Position numbers and translations under genes: made by a program
DNA from: JBHJOF01 sp050330055
Lineage (GTDB): Bacteria; Pseudomonadota; Alphaproteobacteria; Kiloniellales; JAKSDN01
Length of the DNA stretch: 64,000 nucleotides
Reading direction: 5' to 3'
Assembly: GCA_050330055.1 (NCBI GenBank)
Contig: JBHJOF010000078.1
Coordinates: forward strand, 1 to 64,000
Notes under the pieces: generated by a model
Databases searched by the model: none
The model's input: the letters and a program-made list of their open reading frames with translations, nothing else
What the model was told of the DNA's origin: nothing
Shown here: one piece after another, positions 53,702 to 63,815 of the stretch
Numbering within the stretch: position 1 is the first letter of the stretch
How the letters are laid out: the number at the start of each line of letters is the position of its first letter

Positions 53702-55903
53702 ATGGCTGATGCGCGAGCGATGCTTGCGGCAGTGCTGCTGCTGCTCTCCGGTCCGACTGCCCTCGCCCAGTCGCCGCCGCGACTTGCCGACTTCCTGGCA
53801 GGGCTCGATCCGGCGGCCATTGTGCCCGGGGCCGAGCGCTTCGGGACGCCGGAGGGGCAGCCGCCCGTTGCGCCGGCCCTGCAGGCCGGCCAGGTCGTAG
53901 GCTACGCCTACCTGACCTCGGACGTGGTCGGAACTGCCGGCTACTCCGGCAAGCCCATCGACGTTGTCGTCGGCCTCGACCCGAAGGGCACCATCGTCGG
54001 CGCCAAGCTGGTCGAGCACCACGAGCCGATCGTCCTCATCGGCATTCCCGAGAAGCGGATGGTCGACTACCTGTCCGGCTTCGTCGGCTTCAATCCGCTG
54101 GACGCCGCCGCCAAGGGCGAAGCCGCGCCCAACGTCGACATCGTGTCGGGCGCTACGGTCACGGTGCTGGTGATCGGCGACAGCCTGACGCGCTCGGCCG
54201 GCCGCATTGCTCGGCGCCTGCTCGGCGACGCAGCCGGGCGCCAGGTCGCGAGCGCCCGGCGCGAGGTCGATCCGGCGGCGGGGGAGGTCGCCGACTGGGA
54301 GGCGCTGCTCGGCAATGGAGCCATCCGCCGCCTGCAAGTCACCGTCGGACGGGTAAACGACGCCTTCGCGCAATCGGGCGACGAAGAAGCCGCCAGGCGT
54401 CCGGAACGCGGCGATCCTGAAGCTGGCTTCGTCGATCTCCATGTGGCGCTTGCTTCGCAGCCGGCGATCGGCCGGAGCCTGCTCGGCGAAGACGGCTTCG
54501 CGTGGCTGCAGCAGCGGCTGGCGCCCGACCAGGCGGCGATCCTGGTCATGGGCGAGGGCCGTTACTCCTTCAAAGGCTCGGGCTACGTGCGCGGCGGCAT
54601 ATTCGACCGCATCGAGGTCACGCAAGGCACCGAGACGATCCGCTTTCGCGACAAGCAGCACGAGCGCATCGGTCGACTCGCCGCCGAAGGTGCCCCCCGG
54701 TTCAAGGAGATCTCGCTCTTCGTCGTGCCGCAGGAGGCGCAGTTCGAACCGGCCGAGCCCTGGACACTTCGGCTGCTGGTGCAGCGGTCGACCGGGGCGC
54801 TGACCAAGGCCTTCACGAGCTTTGCGCTCGACTACCTGCTGCCCGAGGCCTACGTGCGCGTGGAGCCGGCCGCTGCAGCCACAGCCGCCACGCCCGAGAT
54901 GACCGGCGTTGCGGAGTTGGAGGAGCCGGCGCTTTGGCAGCGCATCTGGCGCAGCAAGATCGCGGCCATCGCCGTCCTGGTAGTCATGCTGCTGGTGCTG
55001 ACCGCGATCTTCTTCTTCCAGGACCTGCTGGTGAAGCATGAGAAACTCTACGACCGCATGCGTCTCGCCTATCTCGCCGTGACGCTGGTCTGGCTCGGCT
55101 GGGTCGCCCAGGCGCAGCTCTCGGTAGTCAACGTGCTGGCCTTCACCAATGCGCTGCGGACCGACTTCCAGTGGTCCTATTTCCTGATGGACCCGCTGAT
55201 CTTCATCCTCTGGTTCTCGGTCGCCGCGGCGCTGCTGTTCTGGGGCCGCGGGCCGTTCTGCGGCTGGCTTTGCCCATTCGGCGCCTTGCAGGAGCTGACG
55301 AACAGGGCCGCGCGCGCCTGCCGCGTTCCGCAGGTCAAGGTGCCGTGGGGGCTGCACGAGCGGCTCTGGCCGATCAAATATGTGATCTTTCTCGTGCTCT
55401 TCGGCGTCTCGCTGGGCTCGCTCGCGCTGGCCGAGATACTGGCCGAGGTCGAGCCCTTCAAGACCGCGATCATCCTCAAGTTCCTGCGCGAGTGGTGGTT
55501 CGTCGCCTTCGCCGGCGCGCTTATCACCGCCGGCCTTTTCATCGAGCGCTTCTTCTGCCGCTATCTCTGTCCGCTTGGGGCGGCGCTGGCGATTCCGGGG
55601 CGCCTTCGCATGTTCGACTGGCTGAAGCGCTATCGCGAGTGCGGCAACCCCTGCATGCGCTGCTACAACGAATGCCCGGTCGGGGCGATCCACCCCGAAG
55701 GGCACATCAACCCGAACGAATGCATCTCCTGCCTGCACTGCCAGGTGCTCTATCACCACGACCGCAAGTGTCCAGTCGTGATCCAGCGCCGGCTGAAGCG
55801 GGAGAAGAGGGAGGCCCTGGCCTCTCCCTCGATGCGCCCGAGTGGGCGCGACGCTGCTCGATCCAAGGCCGCGCATGAGAAGGCGGCGGCGCTCGTGAAG
55901 TGA
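53702..55903 (+). CDS. nosR: NosR, membrane flavo-iron-sulfur protein for nitrous oxide reduction
   Basis: 733 residues from the ATG at 53702 (GAGGGG upstream; an in-frame ATG at 53654 is less likely). A signal peptide leads to a periplasmic FMN-binding domain with the threonine attachment region VDIVSGATVTVLV. Membrane helices follow, with two polyferredoxin CxxxCP motifs (FCGWLCPFG and FCRYLCPLG). The cytoplasmic end has two 4Fe-4S sites (CGNPCMRCYNECP and CISCLHCQVLYHHDRKCP). NosR feeds electrons to NosZ and supports its expression. First gene of nosRZDFYLX. Confidence 0.95.
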   Translation: MADARAMLAAVLLLLSGPTALAQSPPRLADFLAGLDPAAIVPGAERFGTPEGQPPVAPALQAGQVVGYAYLTSDVVGTAGYSGKPIDVVVGLDPKGTIVGAKLVEHHEPIVLIGIPEKRMVDYLSGFVGFNPLDAAAKGEAAPNVDIVSGATVTVLVIGDSLTRSAGRIARRLLGDAAGRQVASARREVDPAAGEVADWEALLGNGAIRRLQVTVGRVNDAFAQSGDEEAARRPERGDPEAGFVDLHVALASQPAIGRSLLGEDGFAWLQQRLAPDQAAILVMGEGRYSFKGSGYVRGGIFDRIEVTQGTETIRFRDKQHERIGRLAAEGAPRFKEISLFVVPQEAQFEPAEPWTLRLLVQRSTGALTKAFTSFALDYLLPEAYVRVEPAAAATAATPEMTGVAELEEPALWQRIWRSKIAAIAVLVVMLLVLTAIFFFQDLLVKHEKLYDRMRLAYLAVTLVWLGWVAQAQLSVVNVLAFTNALRTDFQWSYFLMDPLIFILWFSVAAALLFWGRGPFCGWLCPFGALQELTNRAARACRVPQVKVPWGLHERLWPIKYVIFLVLFGVSLGSLALAEILAEVEPFKTAIILKFLREWWFVAFAGALITAGLFIERFFCRYLCPLGAALAIPGRLRMFDWLKRYRECGNPCMRCYNECPVGAIHPEGHINPNECISCLHCQVLYHHDRKCPVVIQRRLKREKREALASPSMRPSGRDAARSKAAHEKAAALVK

Positions 55904-55958
55904 TGGGAAACCGCAGCCGAAGCCAATCGACCGAGCACTTTGAAAAGGAAGTGGAACC

Positions 55959-57881
55959 ATGACCAAGCTAAAGCGAGAGGGAATACCCTTCAGCCGGCGC
56001 CAGCTCCTGGGCGGTACGGCGAAAGCCGCCGCGTTGGCCGGCCTGGCCGGAGCCTCCGGCGTTGGGGGTGCGGCGCTCGCGCCCGCGCGGCCCGCCAGCG
56101 CCGCCGAGGCGGCGCTGGTAGGCCCCGGCGAACTGGACGAGTACTACGTCTTCTTCTCGAGCGGCCAGACCGGCGAGCTGCGCATCGTCGGCCTGCCGTC
56201 CATGCGCGAGCTGATGCGCGTGCCGGTGTTCAATCGCTGCAGTGCCACGGGCTGGGGCCAGACCAACGAGAGCCTGAAGGTCCTGACCGAAGGACTGCTG
56301 CCAGAGACGCGGGCCTTCCTCGAGAAGCGGGGCGGCACCTACATGAACGGCGACCTGCATCACCCGCACATGTCGTTCACCGACGGCACCTACGACGGTC
56401 GTTACATCTTCATGAACGACAAGGCGAACACCCGCGTCGCCCGCGTGCGTGGCGACGTCATGAAGTGCGACAAGATCATCGAGCTGCCAAATCAGGTGAC
56501 GGTGCACGGCCTGCGCCTGCAGAAGTACCCCAAGACCGGTTACGTCTACTGCAACGGCGAGTATCGCGTGCCCTTGCCAAACGATGGCCAGGTGCTCGAC
56601 GAGCCGGAGAAGTACAGCTGCATCTTCACTGCCCTCGACGGCGAGACCATGACGGTCGCCTGGCAGGTGTTAGTTGACGGCAACCTCGACAACGTCGATT
56701 CCGACTACCAGGGAAAGTACTGCTTCGCGACCTGCTACAACTCCGAGGAAGGCGTTACTCTGGCCGAGACGACTGCGGCGGAGCAAGACTGGGTCGTCGT
56801 GTTCAACCTCAAGCGAATCGAGGAGGCGGTTGCCAGGGGCGAAGCTCAGATGCTGAACGGCGTTCCGGTGGTCGATGGCCGCAAGGGCTCGCCCTTTACC
56901 CGCTACATTCCGATCCCCAACAGCCCGCATGGCATCAATACGGCGCCGGACGGCATCCACGTCGTGGCAAACGGCAAGCTCTCGCCGACGGTTTCGGTCA
57001 TGGATGTCCGCCGGCTGGACGACCTCTTCGACGACAAGATCGCACCACGCGACGTGATCGTCGCTGAGCCGGAGCTCGGGCTGGGCCCGCTGCACACGGC
57101 CTTCGACGGCCGCGGCAACGCATTCACGACCCTGTTCATCGACAGCCAGATCTGCAAGTGGTCGATCGACAAGGCGATCCGCCAGTTCAACGGCGAGGAC
57201 GTTGACCCGATCATCCAGAAGCTCGACGTGCACTACCAGCCGGGCCACAACCACTCGTCAATGGGACAGACCAAGGAGGCGGACGGCAAGTGGCTGCTTT
57301 CGCTCAACAAGTTCTCGAAGGATCGCTTCCTCAACGTGGGCCCGCTCAAGCCGGAGAACGATCAGCTGATCGACATCTCCGGCGACGAGATGGTGATCGT
57401 GCACGACGGGCCGAGCTTTGCCGAGCCGCACGATGCCACCATCGTGCATAGCTCCAAGGTCCATCCGGTGCACGTCTGGGACCGCAACGATCCCATTTTC
57501 GAGGATGCGCGCAAGCAGGCCGAGGCCGACGGCGTGGATCTCGAGATCGCGGCTGACGTGATCCGCGATGCGAATGACCCGAACAAGGTCAGGGTCTACA
57601 TGCACTCGGTTGCGCCGGCCTTCAGCCTTGAGCAGTTCACCGTCAAGCAAGGCGATGAAGTAACCGTCTACATCACCAACATAGACGACGTGGAGGACCT
57701 GACCCACGGCTTCACCATCATCGACTACGGCATCGCCATGGAAGTCGGGCCACAGGCGACCGCCTCGGTCACCTTCACCGCCGACCGGCCGGGCGTCCAC
57801 TGGTACTATTGCCAGTGGTTCTGCCACGCGCTCCACATGGAGATGTCGGGACGCATGCTGGTGGAACCACGCGCGGTCTAG
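55959..57881 (+). CDS. nosZ: Nitrous oxide reductase NosZ (clade I, Tat-exported)
   Basis: 640 residues. Tat signal [17 protein letters not shown]. CuZ-site histidines lie in DLHHPHMSF and later His segments such as GHNHSSMG. The C-terminal cupredoxin CuA site is complete: C618-x3-C622-x3-H626-x2-M629 in [14 protein letters not shown], plus the His of LTHGF. Reduces N2O to N2 in the periplasm as a homodimer. The Tat signal and the NosR partner place it in clade I, typical of denitrifying proteobacteria. No nir or nor genes are in the window. Confidence 0.97.
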   Translation: MTKLKREGIPFSRRQLLGGTAKAAALAGLAGASGVGGAALAPARPASAAEAALVGPGELDEYYVFFSSGQTGELRIVGLPSMRELMRVPVFNRCSATGWGQTNESLKVLTEGLLPETRAFLEKRGGTYMNGDLHHPHMSFTDGTYDGRYIFMNDKANTRVARVRGDVMKCDKIIELPNQVTVHGLRLQKYPKTGYVYCNGEYRVPLPNDGQVLDEPEKYSCIFTALDGETMTVAWQVLVDGNLDNVDSDYQGKYCFATCYNSEEGVTLAETTAAEQDWVVVFNLKRIEEAVARGEAQMLNGVPVVDGRKGSPFTRYIPIPNSPHGINTAPDGIHVVANGKLSPTVSVMDVRRLDDLFDDKIAPRDVIVAEPELGLGPLHTAFDGRGNAFTTLFIDSQICKWSIDKAIRQFNGEDVDPIIQKLDVHYQPGHNHSSMGQTKEADGKWLLSLNKFSKDRFLNVGPLKPENDQLIDISGDEMVIVHDGPSFAEPHDATIVHSSKVHPVHVWDRNDPIFEDARKQAEADGVDLEIAADVIRDANDPNKVRVYMHSVAPAFSLEQFTVKQGDEVTVYITNIDDVEDLTHGFTIIDYGIAMEVGPQATASVTFTADRPGVHWYYCQWFCHALHMEMSGRMLVEPRAV

Positions 57882-57886
57882 GGGCG

Positions 57887-59161
57887 ATGCGCGTGGTGCT
57901 TCGTTGTTGCCTGGCCGCCGCCGCCGTGGCCCTGGCCGCGGCGGCGCCGCTGGGCGCCGCCGAGATCACTCTGGCGCCCGGCGACGACCTGCGGCAAGCG
58001 GTCGCGGCCGCGGCCGAGGGCGACAGCATCGTGCTGCGATCCGGCCTTCACTACGGGCCGCTCGTCATCGACAAGCCGCTCACCCTGCGCGGCGAGGATG
58101 GCGCCGTCATCGAGGGCGGCGGCCGCGGCAGCGTGATCACGCTGACCGCGGCCGACGTTCGCATCGAGGGGCTGACGATCCGCGGCTCCGGCAAGGATCT
58201 GCCGGCCATGGACTCGGGCGTCCTGGCGACCAGGACGGCGCCACGGGCCGTGATCGTCGACAACGATTTCGACGGCAACCTCTTCGGCGTCTACCTGCAC
58301 GGCGCCGCGGACTCGCTCGTCCAGGGCAACCGCGTGCGTGGCCGCCGGGACGTGCGCCTCTCGGAGGCAGGCAACGGCGTCTCGATCTGGAACGCGCCTG
58401 GCGCCCGGGTGGTGGGCAACGACATCGGCCAGGTGCGCGACGGAATCTTCGTCAACGTCAGCAAGCGGAACCTCTTCGAGGGCAACCGCTTCGCCGAACT
58501 GCGTTTTGCCATCCATTATATGTATACGCACGACAGCAAGGTAATCGGCAACCGGTCGAGCGGCAATCACGTCGGCTGGGCGATCATGTACTCTGACAGG
58601 CTGGAGATTCGCGACAATGTCAGCATTGGCGACCGCGACCATGGATTGCTGCTCAACTACGCGAACCGCTCCGAGATCACCGGCAACGTCGTCAAGGGCG
58701 GGCGCCAGAAGTGCCTCTTCATCTACAACGCGCACGGCAACCTGATCGAGGGCAACTGGTTCGAGGGCTGCCCAATCGGCATCCACTTCACCGCCGGGTC
58801 GGAGCGCAACCGCGTTACCGGCAATGCCTTCATCGGCAACCGGACCCAGGTGAAGTACGTCGGCACGCGCTTCGTCGAGTGGAGCCACGAGGGTCGCGGC
58901 AACTACTGGAGCGACAATCCCGCCTTCGACCTCGACGGCGACGGCCTGGCCGACCGTCCATACCGCCCGAACGACGTGATGGACGAGATCCTGTGGCGCT
59001 ATCCGCAGGCCAAGCTGCTGCTCAACAGCCCGGCGGTGTCGGTGCTGCGCCACGTCCAAGCGCGCTTTCCCGCGCTCTATCCCGGCGGCGTGACCGACAC
59101 GGCGCCGCTCATGCGGCCGCCGCAGGTGGCGCCGACCCTGATCGAAGAAGGCGGAACATGA
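57887..59161 (+). CDS. nosD: NosD, periplasmic right-handed beta-helix copper-delivery protein
   Basis: 424 residues from the ATG at 57887, 6 bp after the nosZ stop. A signal peptide (CLAAAAVALAAAAPLGAAE) precedes parallel beta-helix rungs full of N-x-F/I and G-N repeats (GNRSSGNHVGWAIMYSD, ITGNVVKGGRQKCLFIYN) and a tail with YWSDNPAFDLDGDG. NosD works with NosF and NosY to insert copper and sulfur into the CuZ site of NosZ. Its stop overlaps the nosF start (ATGA). Confidence 0.94.
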   Translation: MRVVLRCCLAAAAVALAAAAPLGAAEITLAPGDDLRQAVAAAAEGDSIVLRSGLHYGPLVIDKPLTLRGEDGAVIEGGGRGSVITLTAADVRIEGLTIRGSGKDLPAMDSGVLATRTAPRAVIVDNDFDGNLFGVYLHGAADSLVQGNRVRGRRDVRLSEAGNGVSIWNAPGARVVGNDIGQVRDGIFVNVSKRNLFEGNRFAELRFAIHYMYTHDSKVIGNRSSGNHVGWAIMYSDRLEIRDNVSIGDRDHGLLLNYANRSEITGNVVKGGRQKCLFIYNAHGNLIEGNWFEGCPIGIHFTAGSERNRVTGNAFIGNRTQVKYVGTRFVEWSHEGRGNYWSDNPAFDLDGDGLADRPYRPNDVMDEILWRYPQAKLLLNSPAVSVLRHVQARFPALYPGGVTDTAPLMRPPQVAPTLIEEGGT

Positions 59162-60081
59162 GCGAGGTGGTGAGCCTGCAGTCGGCGAGCAAGCGCTACG
59201 GCCGGATCGTGGCGCTGGAGGACGCGACCGTGATCCTGCGGCCGGGCGAGACCGTGGCCCTGGTCGGTCACAACGGCGCCGGCAAGACCACCCTGATGAA
59301 GCTGGTGCTCGGGCTGGTGCGGCCGAGCGCCGGCAGCGTGCGGGTCTTCGGCGAAGACCCGGCCGGCTCGCTCGGGGCGGAGGTCCGGCGGCGAGTCGGC
59401 TTTCTGCCGGAAAGCGTTGCCTTCCACGACGCCATGACCGGGCGCGAGCTGCTCGGCTTCTACGCCGGCCTCAAGGGCAGCGCGCGGGCGGCCAACCGCG
59501 AGCTGCTCGATCGCGTTGGCCTGGCCGCCGCGGCCGACCGCCGGGTCGCCACCTATTCCAAGGGCATGCGCCAGCGCCTCGGCCTGGCCCAGGCCCTGCT
59601 CGGCGAGCCCGGTCTGCTGCTGCTCGACGAGCCGACCTCGGGCCTCGATCCCGAATCGCGGGCCCAGGTCTACGAGACCATCGACGGCCTGCGCCGGCGC
59701 AACGCGACCGTGCTGGTCTCGACCCACGCCCTGGCCGAGATTGAGCACCACGTCGACCGGGTGGCGCTGCTGCACCGCGGACGGCTGCTCGCGCTCGGCC
59801 CCATCGGCGCGCTGCGCGAGGCGGCGGCGCTGCCGCTCACCGTGCGACTCACGGTCAAGACCTGCACCACCGAAACGGTGCTGGCTCAGATTGGCGACTG
59901 CGCCACCATGCTCGAACGAGACAGCGCCAGCCTGCTGCTCGCCGTCGAGCCGTCGAGCAAGCTGGCGTTCCTCGAACAGCTGGGCCGCCTGCGGCCGTGG
60001 CTGGCCGACGTCGAGATCGAGACGCCAGGCCTGACGGAGCTCTATCGCCACCTGGTCAGCCAGAGGGAGACCGCACCATGA
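59158..60081 (+). CDS. nosF: NosF, ABC ATPase for CuZ-site maturation
   Basis: 307 residues. Walker A GHNGAGKTT, signature YSKGMRQRLGLAQAL, Walker B LLLLDEPTSGLD and the switch His in VSTHALAE. It powers the NosFYD complex. The start ATG overlaps the nosD stop, and its own stop overlaps the nosY start by 4 bp, so translation of D, F and Y is coupled. Confidence 0.95.
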   Translation: MSEVVSLQSASKRYGRIVALEDATVILRPGETVALVGHNGAGKTTLMKLVLGLVRPSAGSVRVFGEDPAGSLGAEVRRRVGFLPESVAFHDAMTGRELLGFYAGLKGSARAANRELLDRVGLAAAADRRVATYSKGMRQRLGLAQALLGEPGLLLLDEPTSGLDPESRAQVYETIDGLRRRNATVLVSTHALAEIEHHVDRVALLHRGRLLALGPIGALREAAALPLTVRLTVKTCTTETVLAQIGDCATMLERDSASLLLAVEPSSKLAFLEQLGRLRPWLADVEIETPGLTELYRHLVSQRETAP

Positions 60082-60898
60082 CCGCGCCGCTGGTGGTTGC
60101 CGCGCAGGAGCTGCAGGCCGGCCTGCGCAACAAGTGGGTGGTCGCCACGACTCTGCTGCCGCACTCGCGCTCAGCCTGGCGCTGCTCGGCAGTGCGCCGA
60201 CCGGCACGCTGGGCGCCGATCCGCTGGCGGTCGTGGTCGTCAGCCTCGCCAGCCTGAGCATCTTCCTGGTGCCGTTGATCGCCCTGCTGCTCTCCTTCGA
60301 CGCGGTCGTCGGCGAGGCCGAGCGGGGCACGCTGCTGCTTCTGCTCGCCTACCCGCTGGCGCGCTGGCAGATCGTCGTCGGCAAGTTTCTCGGCCACGCG
60401 GCAATCCTGGCTCTTGCGATCGTGCTGGGCTACGGCGTCGTCGCCGTCGCGCTGCTGGCCAAGGAGACGACAGTGGAGGCCTGGAGCGCCTTTGCCCTGT
60501 TGATCGCCAGCTCGATCCTGCTCGGCGCGGCCTTTCTCGCGCTGGGTGCGCTGTCTAGCGTTGTCGTGCGGGAACGCGCCACGGCGGCAGGGCTTGCGGT
60601 GGCGCTGTGGCTGCTGTTCGTGCTGATCTACGATTCGGCGCTGCTTGGCCTGTTGGTCGCCGACCAGGGCCGGATGATGACTCCGCCGGTGCTGGACGCC
60701 CTGCTGTTGCTCAATCCGGCCGACGCCTACCGCCTGCTCAACCTAGCCGGCGACGAGGCGGTCGCGACCCTGGCCGGCATGGCCGGTCCCGGCGAGGCCG
60801 GGCGCCTGCCACGGGGGCTGCTTTTGGCCTCTCTTACCGGCTGGATCGTCGTGCCCCTGGGCCTCGCCATCATCGTGTTCGCAAGGAGGCAGCCATGA
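60078..60898 (+). pseudogene. nosY: nosY, ABC permease of the NosDFY complex, with a one-base frameshift
   Basis: The ATG at 60078 reads MTAPLVVAAQELQAGLRNKWVVATTLL in frame and then runs into non-NosY sequence. From about 60160 the hydrophobic NosY sequence continues in another frame as AALALSLALLGSAP and on to 60898, with five to six membrane helices. The two parts join if a single base is restored near 60158-60163, where CTGCTGCCGCACTCGCG would become CTGCTGGCCGCACTCGCG. That gives 274 codons, the normal NosY size. Either a real mutation or a sequencing error in a GC-rich repeat; NosZ would lack CuZ maturation if it is real. Confidence 0.85.
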
Positions 60899-61479
60899 GA
60901 CTGCGCCAAGCCACCCTGGCACTGGTTCTTGCCGCCACGCTGGCCGCCTGCGGTGAGGAGCAGGAGGTCGCCGAGCGTCCGGCTCCCTTGGAGCCGGGCC
61001 GGGAGGCGATCGGTCACTACTGCGGCATGATGGTCGTCGAGCATGCCGGCCCCAAGGGCCAGATCTTCCTGAAGGGCGAGGCGGAGCCGGTCTGGTTCAC
61101 CTCGGTGCGCGATACGCTGGCCTTCACGATGCTGCCGGAGGAACCCAAGGATATCGCCGCGATTTACGTGAACGACATGGCCAAGGCCCAGAGCTGGGAT
61201 CAGCCGGAGCCGGGCATGTGGGTAGAAGCGCGCGGTGCCGTTTTCGTTGTCGGCAGCGACGCGCGCGGCGGCATGGGCGCGCCCGAGGCGGTGCCCTTCT
61301 CGGACATGCAAGCCGCTGAGCGCTTCAAGGCGGAGCACGGCGGCCTGATTCACGCCTTCGGCCACATACCCGGGGACTTCATTCTGGGACCGGGGGACGC
61401 GCAGGACGCGGCGCAACCGGGAGCCGGGCAGGGAGACGGGCACGGCCAAGGCGGCAGTGGGTCGCACAGCAATGACTGA
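60895..61479 (+). CDS. nosL: NosL, copper-binding lipoprotein for NosZ assembly
   Basis: 194 residues. Lipobox LAAC with the acylated Cys at position 19. The copper-binding site is CGMMVVEH near residue 43, followed by AIYVNDMAKAQSWDQPEPGMWVEA. The tail is Gly/Asp/His-rich (DGHGQGGSGSHSND), which may also bind metal. It delivers Cu(I) to NosZ, likely through NosD. The start overlaps the nosY stop, behind a strong AAGGAGG. Confidence 0.93.
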   Translation: MRLRQATLALVLAATLAACGEEQEVAERPAPLEPGREAIGHYCGMMVVEHAGPKGQIFLKGEAEPVWFTSVRDTLAFTMLPEEPKDIAAIYVNDMAKAQSWDQPEPGMWVEARGAVFVVGSDARGGMGAPEAVPFSDMQAAERFKAEHGGLIHAFGHIPGDFILGPGDAQDAAQPGAGQGDGHGQGGSGSHSND

Positions 61480-62464
61480 GGCGCGGGGCATTCTGCTGCC
61501 GCGGCGGCGCTTCATCGCCATCGCCGGCGTTGCGGCCGGTTGCGCGGCCATGGGGCCCGCAGCGCCAGCGGCCGCACCGATCCACCGCTGGCACGGCACG
61601 GCGCTTGGCTCCTCGGCTTCGATCCAGCTCCTGCACCCTGAACCGGAGGCGGCACGCGTCCTGATCGAGCAGGCGGTCGCCGAGATGGCCCGCCTCGAGC
61701 GCATCTTCAGCCTCTATCGCAGCGAGTCCGATCTCTCGCGTCTCAACCGCGGCGGTATGATCGAAGCGCCGCCGCTGGCGCTGGTCGAGCTGCTGGCGCG
61801 GGCCGCCGAGGTAAGCCGCGTGACCGACGGCGTCTTCGATGTCACGATCCAGCCACTCTGGCGGCGCTTTGCGGTGCATTTCTCGCGCGACGAGGCGGCG
61901 CCATCCGGGCCCGTGATCGACGACGTTTTGCCGCTGGTCGATTGGCGCGCCCTTGACATTACGCCCGAACGCATAGCCTTCCGGCAGCCGGGCATGGCCG
62001 TCACTCTCAACGGCATCGCCCAGGGCTTTGTTACCGACCGTGTGGCCGAGCTGTTTGGCCGCAACGGGGTGGATCATGTGCTGCTCGACCTCGGCGAAAT
62101 CCGCGCTTGCGGGCAGGCTCCCGCTGGCCGGCCCTGGCGCGTTGGCATTGCCGATCCTCTGCAGCCGGCGGAGATCATCGGGCGCCTCGACCTGGCCAGC
62201 CGCGCCGTGGCGACGTCTGGCGGATACGGCACGCTGTTCGATGCGTCCGGCCGCTTCAGCCATCTCATCGATCCACGAAGCGGACGGACGGCACCGGCGG
62301 CGCGCAGCGTTACCGTAACCGCCGCCGACGCGACCACGGCCGATGCCTATTCGACGGCCTTCGCGCTGATGGATGAGCCTGCCATCGCTGCAGTTGCGAG
62401 GGGCTTCCCTGATTTGACGGTTCATGTTGCTTGCGGAGCGGGCCTCAAGCAGCTCTCAGCTTGA
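61472..62464 (+). CDS. nosX: NosX/ApbE-family FMN transferase
   Basis: 330 residues from the ATG at 61472, overlapping the end of nosL; a GTG at 61457 is in frame. Tat-like signal (PRRRFIAIAGVAAG). ApbE features: LERIFSLYRSESDLSRLNR, the VTLNGIAQGFVTDRVAELF segment, LDLGEIRACG and SGGYGTLFDASGRFSHLIDPRSG. It attaches FMN to a threonine of NosR in the periplasm, which is needed for N2O reduction. Last gene of the nos operon. Confidence 0.92.
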   Translation: MTEARGILLPRRRFIAIAGVAAGCAAMGPAAPAAAPIHRWHGTALGSSASIQLLHPEPEAARVLIEQAVAEMARLERIFSLYRSESDLSRLNRGGMIEAPPLALVELLARAAEVSRVTDGVFDVTIQPLWRRFAVHFSRDEAAPSGPVIDDVLPLVDWRALDITPERIAFRQPGMAVTLNGIAQGFVTDRVAELFGRNGVDHVLLDLGEIRACGQAPAGRPWRVGIADPLQPAEIIGRLDLASRAVATSGGYGTLFDASGRFSHLIDPRSGRTAPAARSVTVTAADATTADAYSTAFALMDEPAIAAVARGFPDLTVHVACGAGLKQLSA

Positions 62465-63134
62465 GGAGCGTCAAGTTCAGTCCGGCACGACGAGCAAGCG
62501 CTCGGAGCGACTCTTTGCCGTCTACACCGCATTCCCTGTCCAGCTATGGTGCTGAGCCGCAGATTCGGCCGCGCCGGACGCTTCCGGTTCGATTCGATAA
62601 GATCGGCGAATTCGCTGGAGCGCTCCCGGACGTTGAGCGAGATGAGCCAGGCATCCTAGTCGGATATACGCCAGCTGCGATCTCCAGACCCACTCAACAA
62701 GCGTTCCCTCCGGCATGTACAGGTGCATGGCGGGCAGATCCCTGAACACGAAACCAGCGATGGCGTAGGTGATCGCGGCTAGGAGTTTCACAACGATGAT
62801 ACGTCGGCTGCCAATGAACCATTGCACAATGCTCTCATATGCCGGTACCTGTCCTAGATGGACCCTTCATCCGGTCGGATCCTTGGGCGATTGAGGTGTC
62901 TCCACGGCATCGAGGAACCGAATTGCGGCGCAGTCTCGTCGACAATATTGTTGAAAATCCCTGTGGGATTGATCAGACTTTGGCCAAGGAGACGGGTTGT
63001 GAGATAGCCGCCGGGGCTTCGCCCGGCCTGGGTATCGACAAGCTGTTGGTGCGCAGGAGACGACTTGGCCCGCGCTAGCGGCAGAGTTGAGTGGCTCGAT
63101 CGCCAGCCCTGGCTTGTGATCATCACTTAGGCAA
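62465..63134. other. Spacer between nosX and the GntR gene
   Basis: About 670 bp with several short frames on both strands. The longest is a 101-codon frame on the minus strand at 62522-62827 with one hydrophobic segment; none has a recognisable family. I see no clear terminator or operator. Confidence 0.45.
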
Positions 63135-63815
63135 GTGACGCGAATGGTAGCGAACAATGGTCTTGGCGAAGTGGTCGGCCACCTCGAGGAGGACATCGTT
63201 TTCGGCCGGCGCCGGCCGCGCGAGCGGCTCATCGAGGAAGACCTGGTCGCCGAGTTCGGCGCCAAGAAGCACGTGGTGCGCCAGGCTCTGGCCGAGCTGG
63301 AGCGCATGGGCCTGGTCGAGCGCAAGCGCAACAAGGGCGCCTGCGTGCGCGACTACTCACCCGAGGACGTGCAGCAAATCTTTGCAGTCCGCGAACTGCT
63401 GGAGGCCGAGGCGGCCCGGCAGATTCCGCTGCCCGCTCCCAAGGCCTTGATTGACTCCTTGACCGCGATCTACCGCGAGCACAGCGAGGCCGTGGACTCG
63501 AACGACCTGGCCAGGGCCTTTCGCGTCAACATCCGCTTCCACCAGACGCTGTTCGGCGCCTGCGGTAACCCCTACCTGGTCGAGGCGATCAACACCTTCG
63601 CCTTCAAGAGCCACGCCGTGCGCTCCTACTCGCTGGCCAAGCCGGACCTGCTGCGCAACGCGCGCAAGGAGCACGCCGCCATGATCGACGCGCTCAAGAA
63701 GGGTGGGCGCGAGCGCCTGGTCGATCTCTGCATCGCCCACCTGAAACCGCCGGTGAAGGCCTATATCGACGCCTACGAGCAGATCTTCGGCCCGGCCCTG
63801 CGGCGCAGCGCCTAG
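63135..63815 (+). CDS. GntR-family regulator with FCD ligand-binding domain
   Basis: 226 residues with a GTG start (ATG at 63144 is also in frame). The winged helix reads DIVFGRRRPRERLIEEDLVAEFGAKKHVVRQALAELERMGLV. It is followed by an FCD domain with DVQQIFAVRELLEAEAARQ and a metal or acid-binding set NIRFHQTLFGACGNPYLVE. Probably represses a catabolic gene for a carboxylic acid. The convergent amidohydrolase is a candidate neighbour in the same pathway. Confidence 0.9.
   Translation: MTRMVANNGLGEVVGHLEEDIVFGRRRPRERLIEEDLVAEFGAKKHVVRQALAELERMGLVERKRNKGACVRDYSPEDVQQIFAVRELLEAEAARQIPLPAPKALIDSLTAIYREHSEAVDSNDLARAFRVNIRFHQTLFGACGNPYLVEAINTFAFKSHAVRSYSLAKPDLLRNARKEHAAMIDALKKGGRERLVDLCIAHLKPPVKAYIDAYEQIFGPALRRSA

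Noticed and set aside
62522..62827. 101-codon frame on the minus strand after nosX
   Set aside because: One hydrophobic stretch but no family, ribosome site or operon context.
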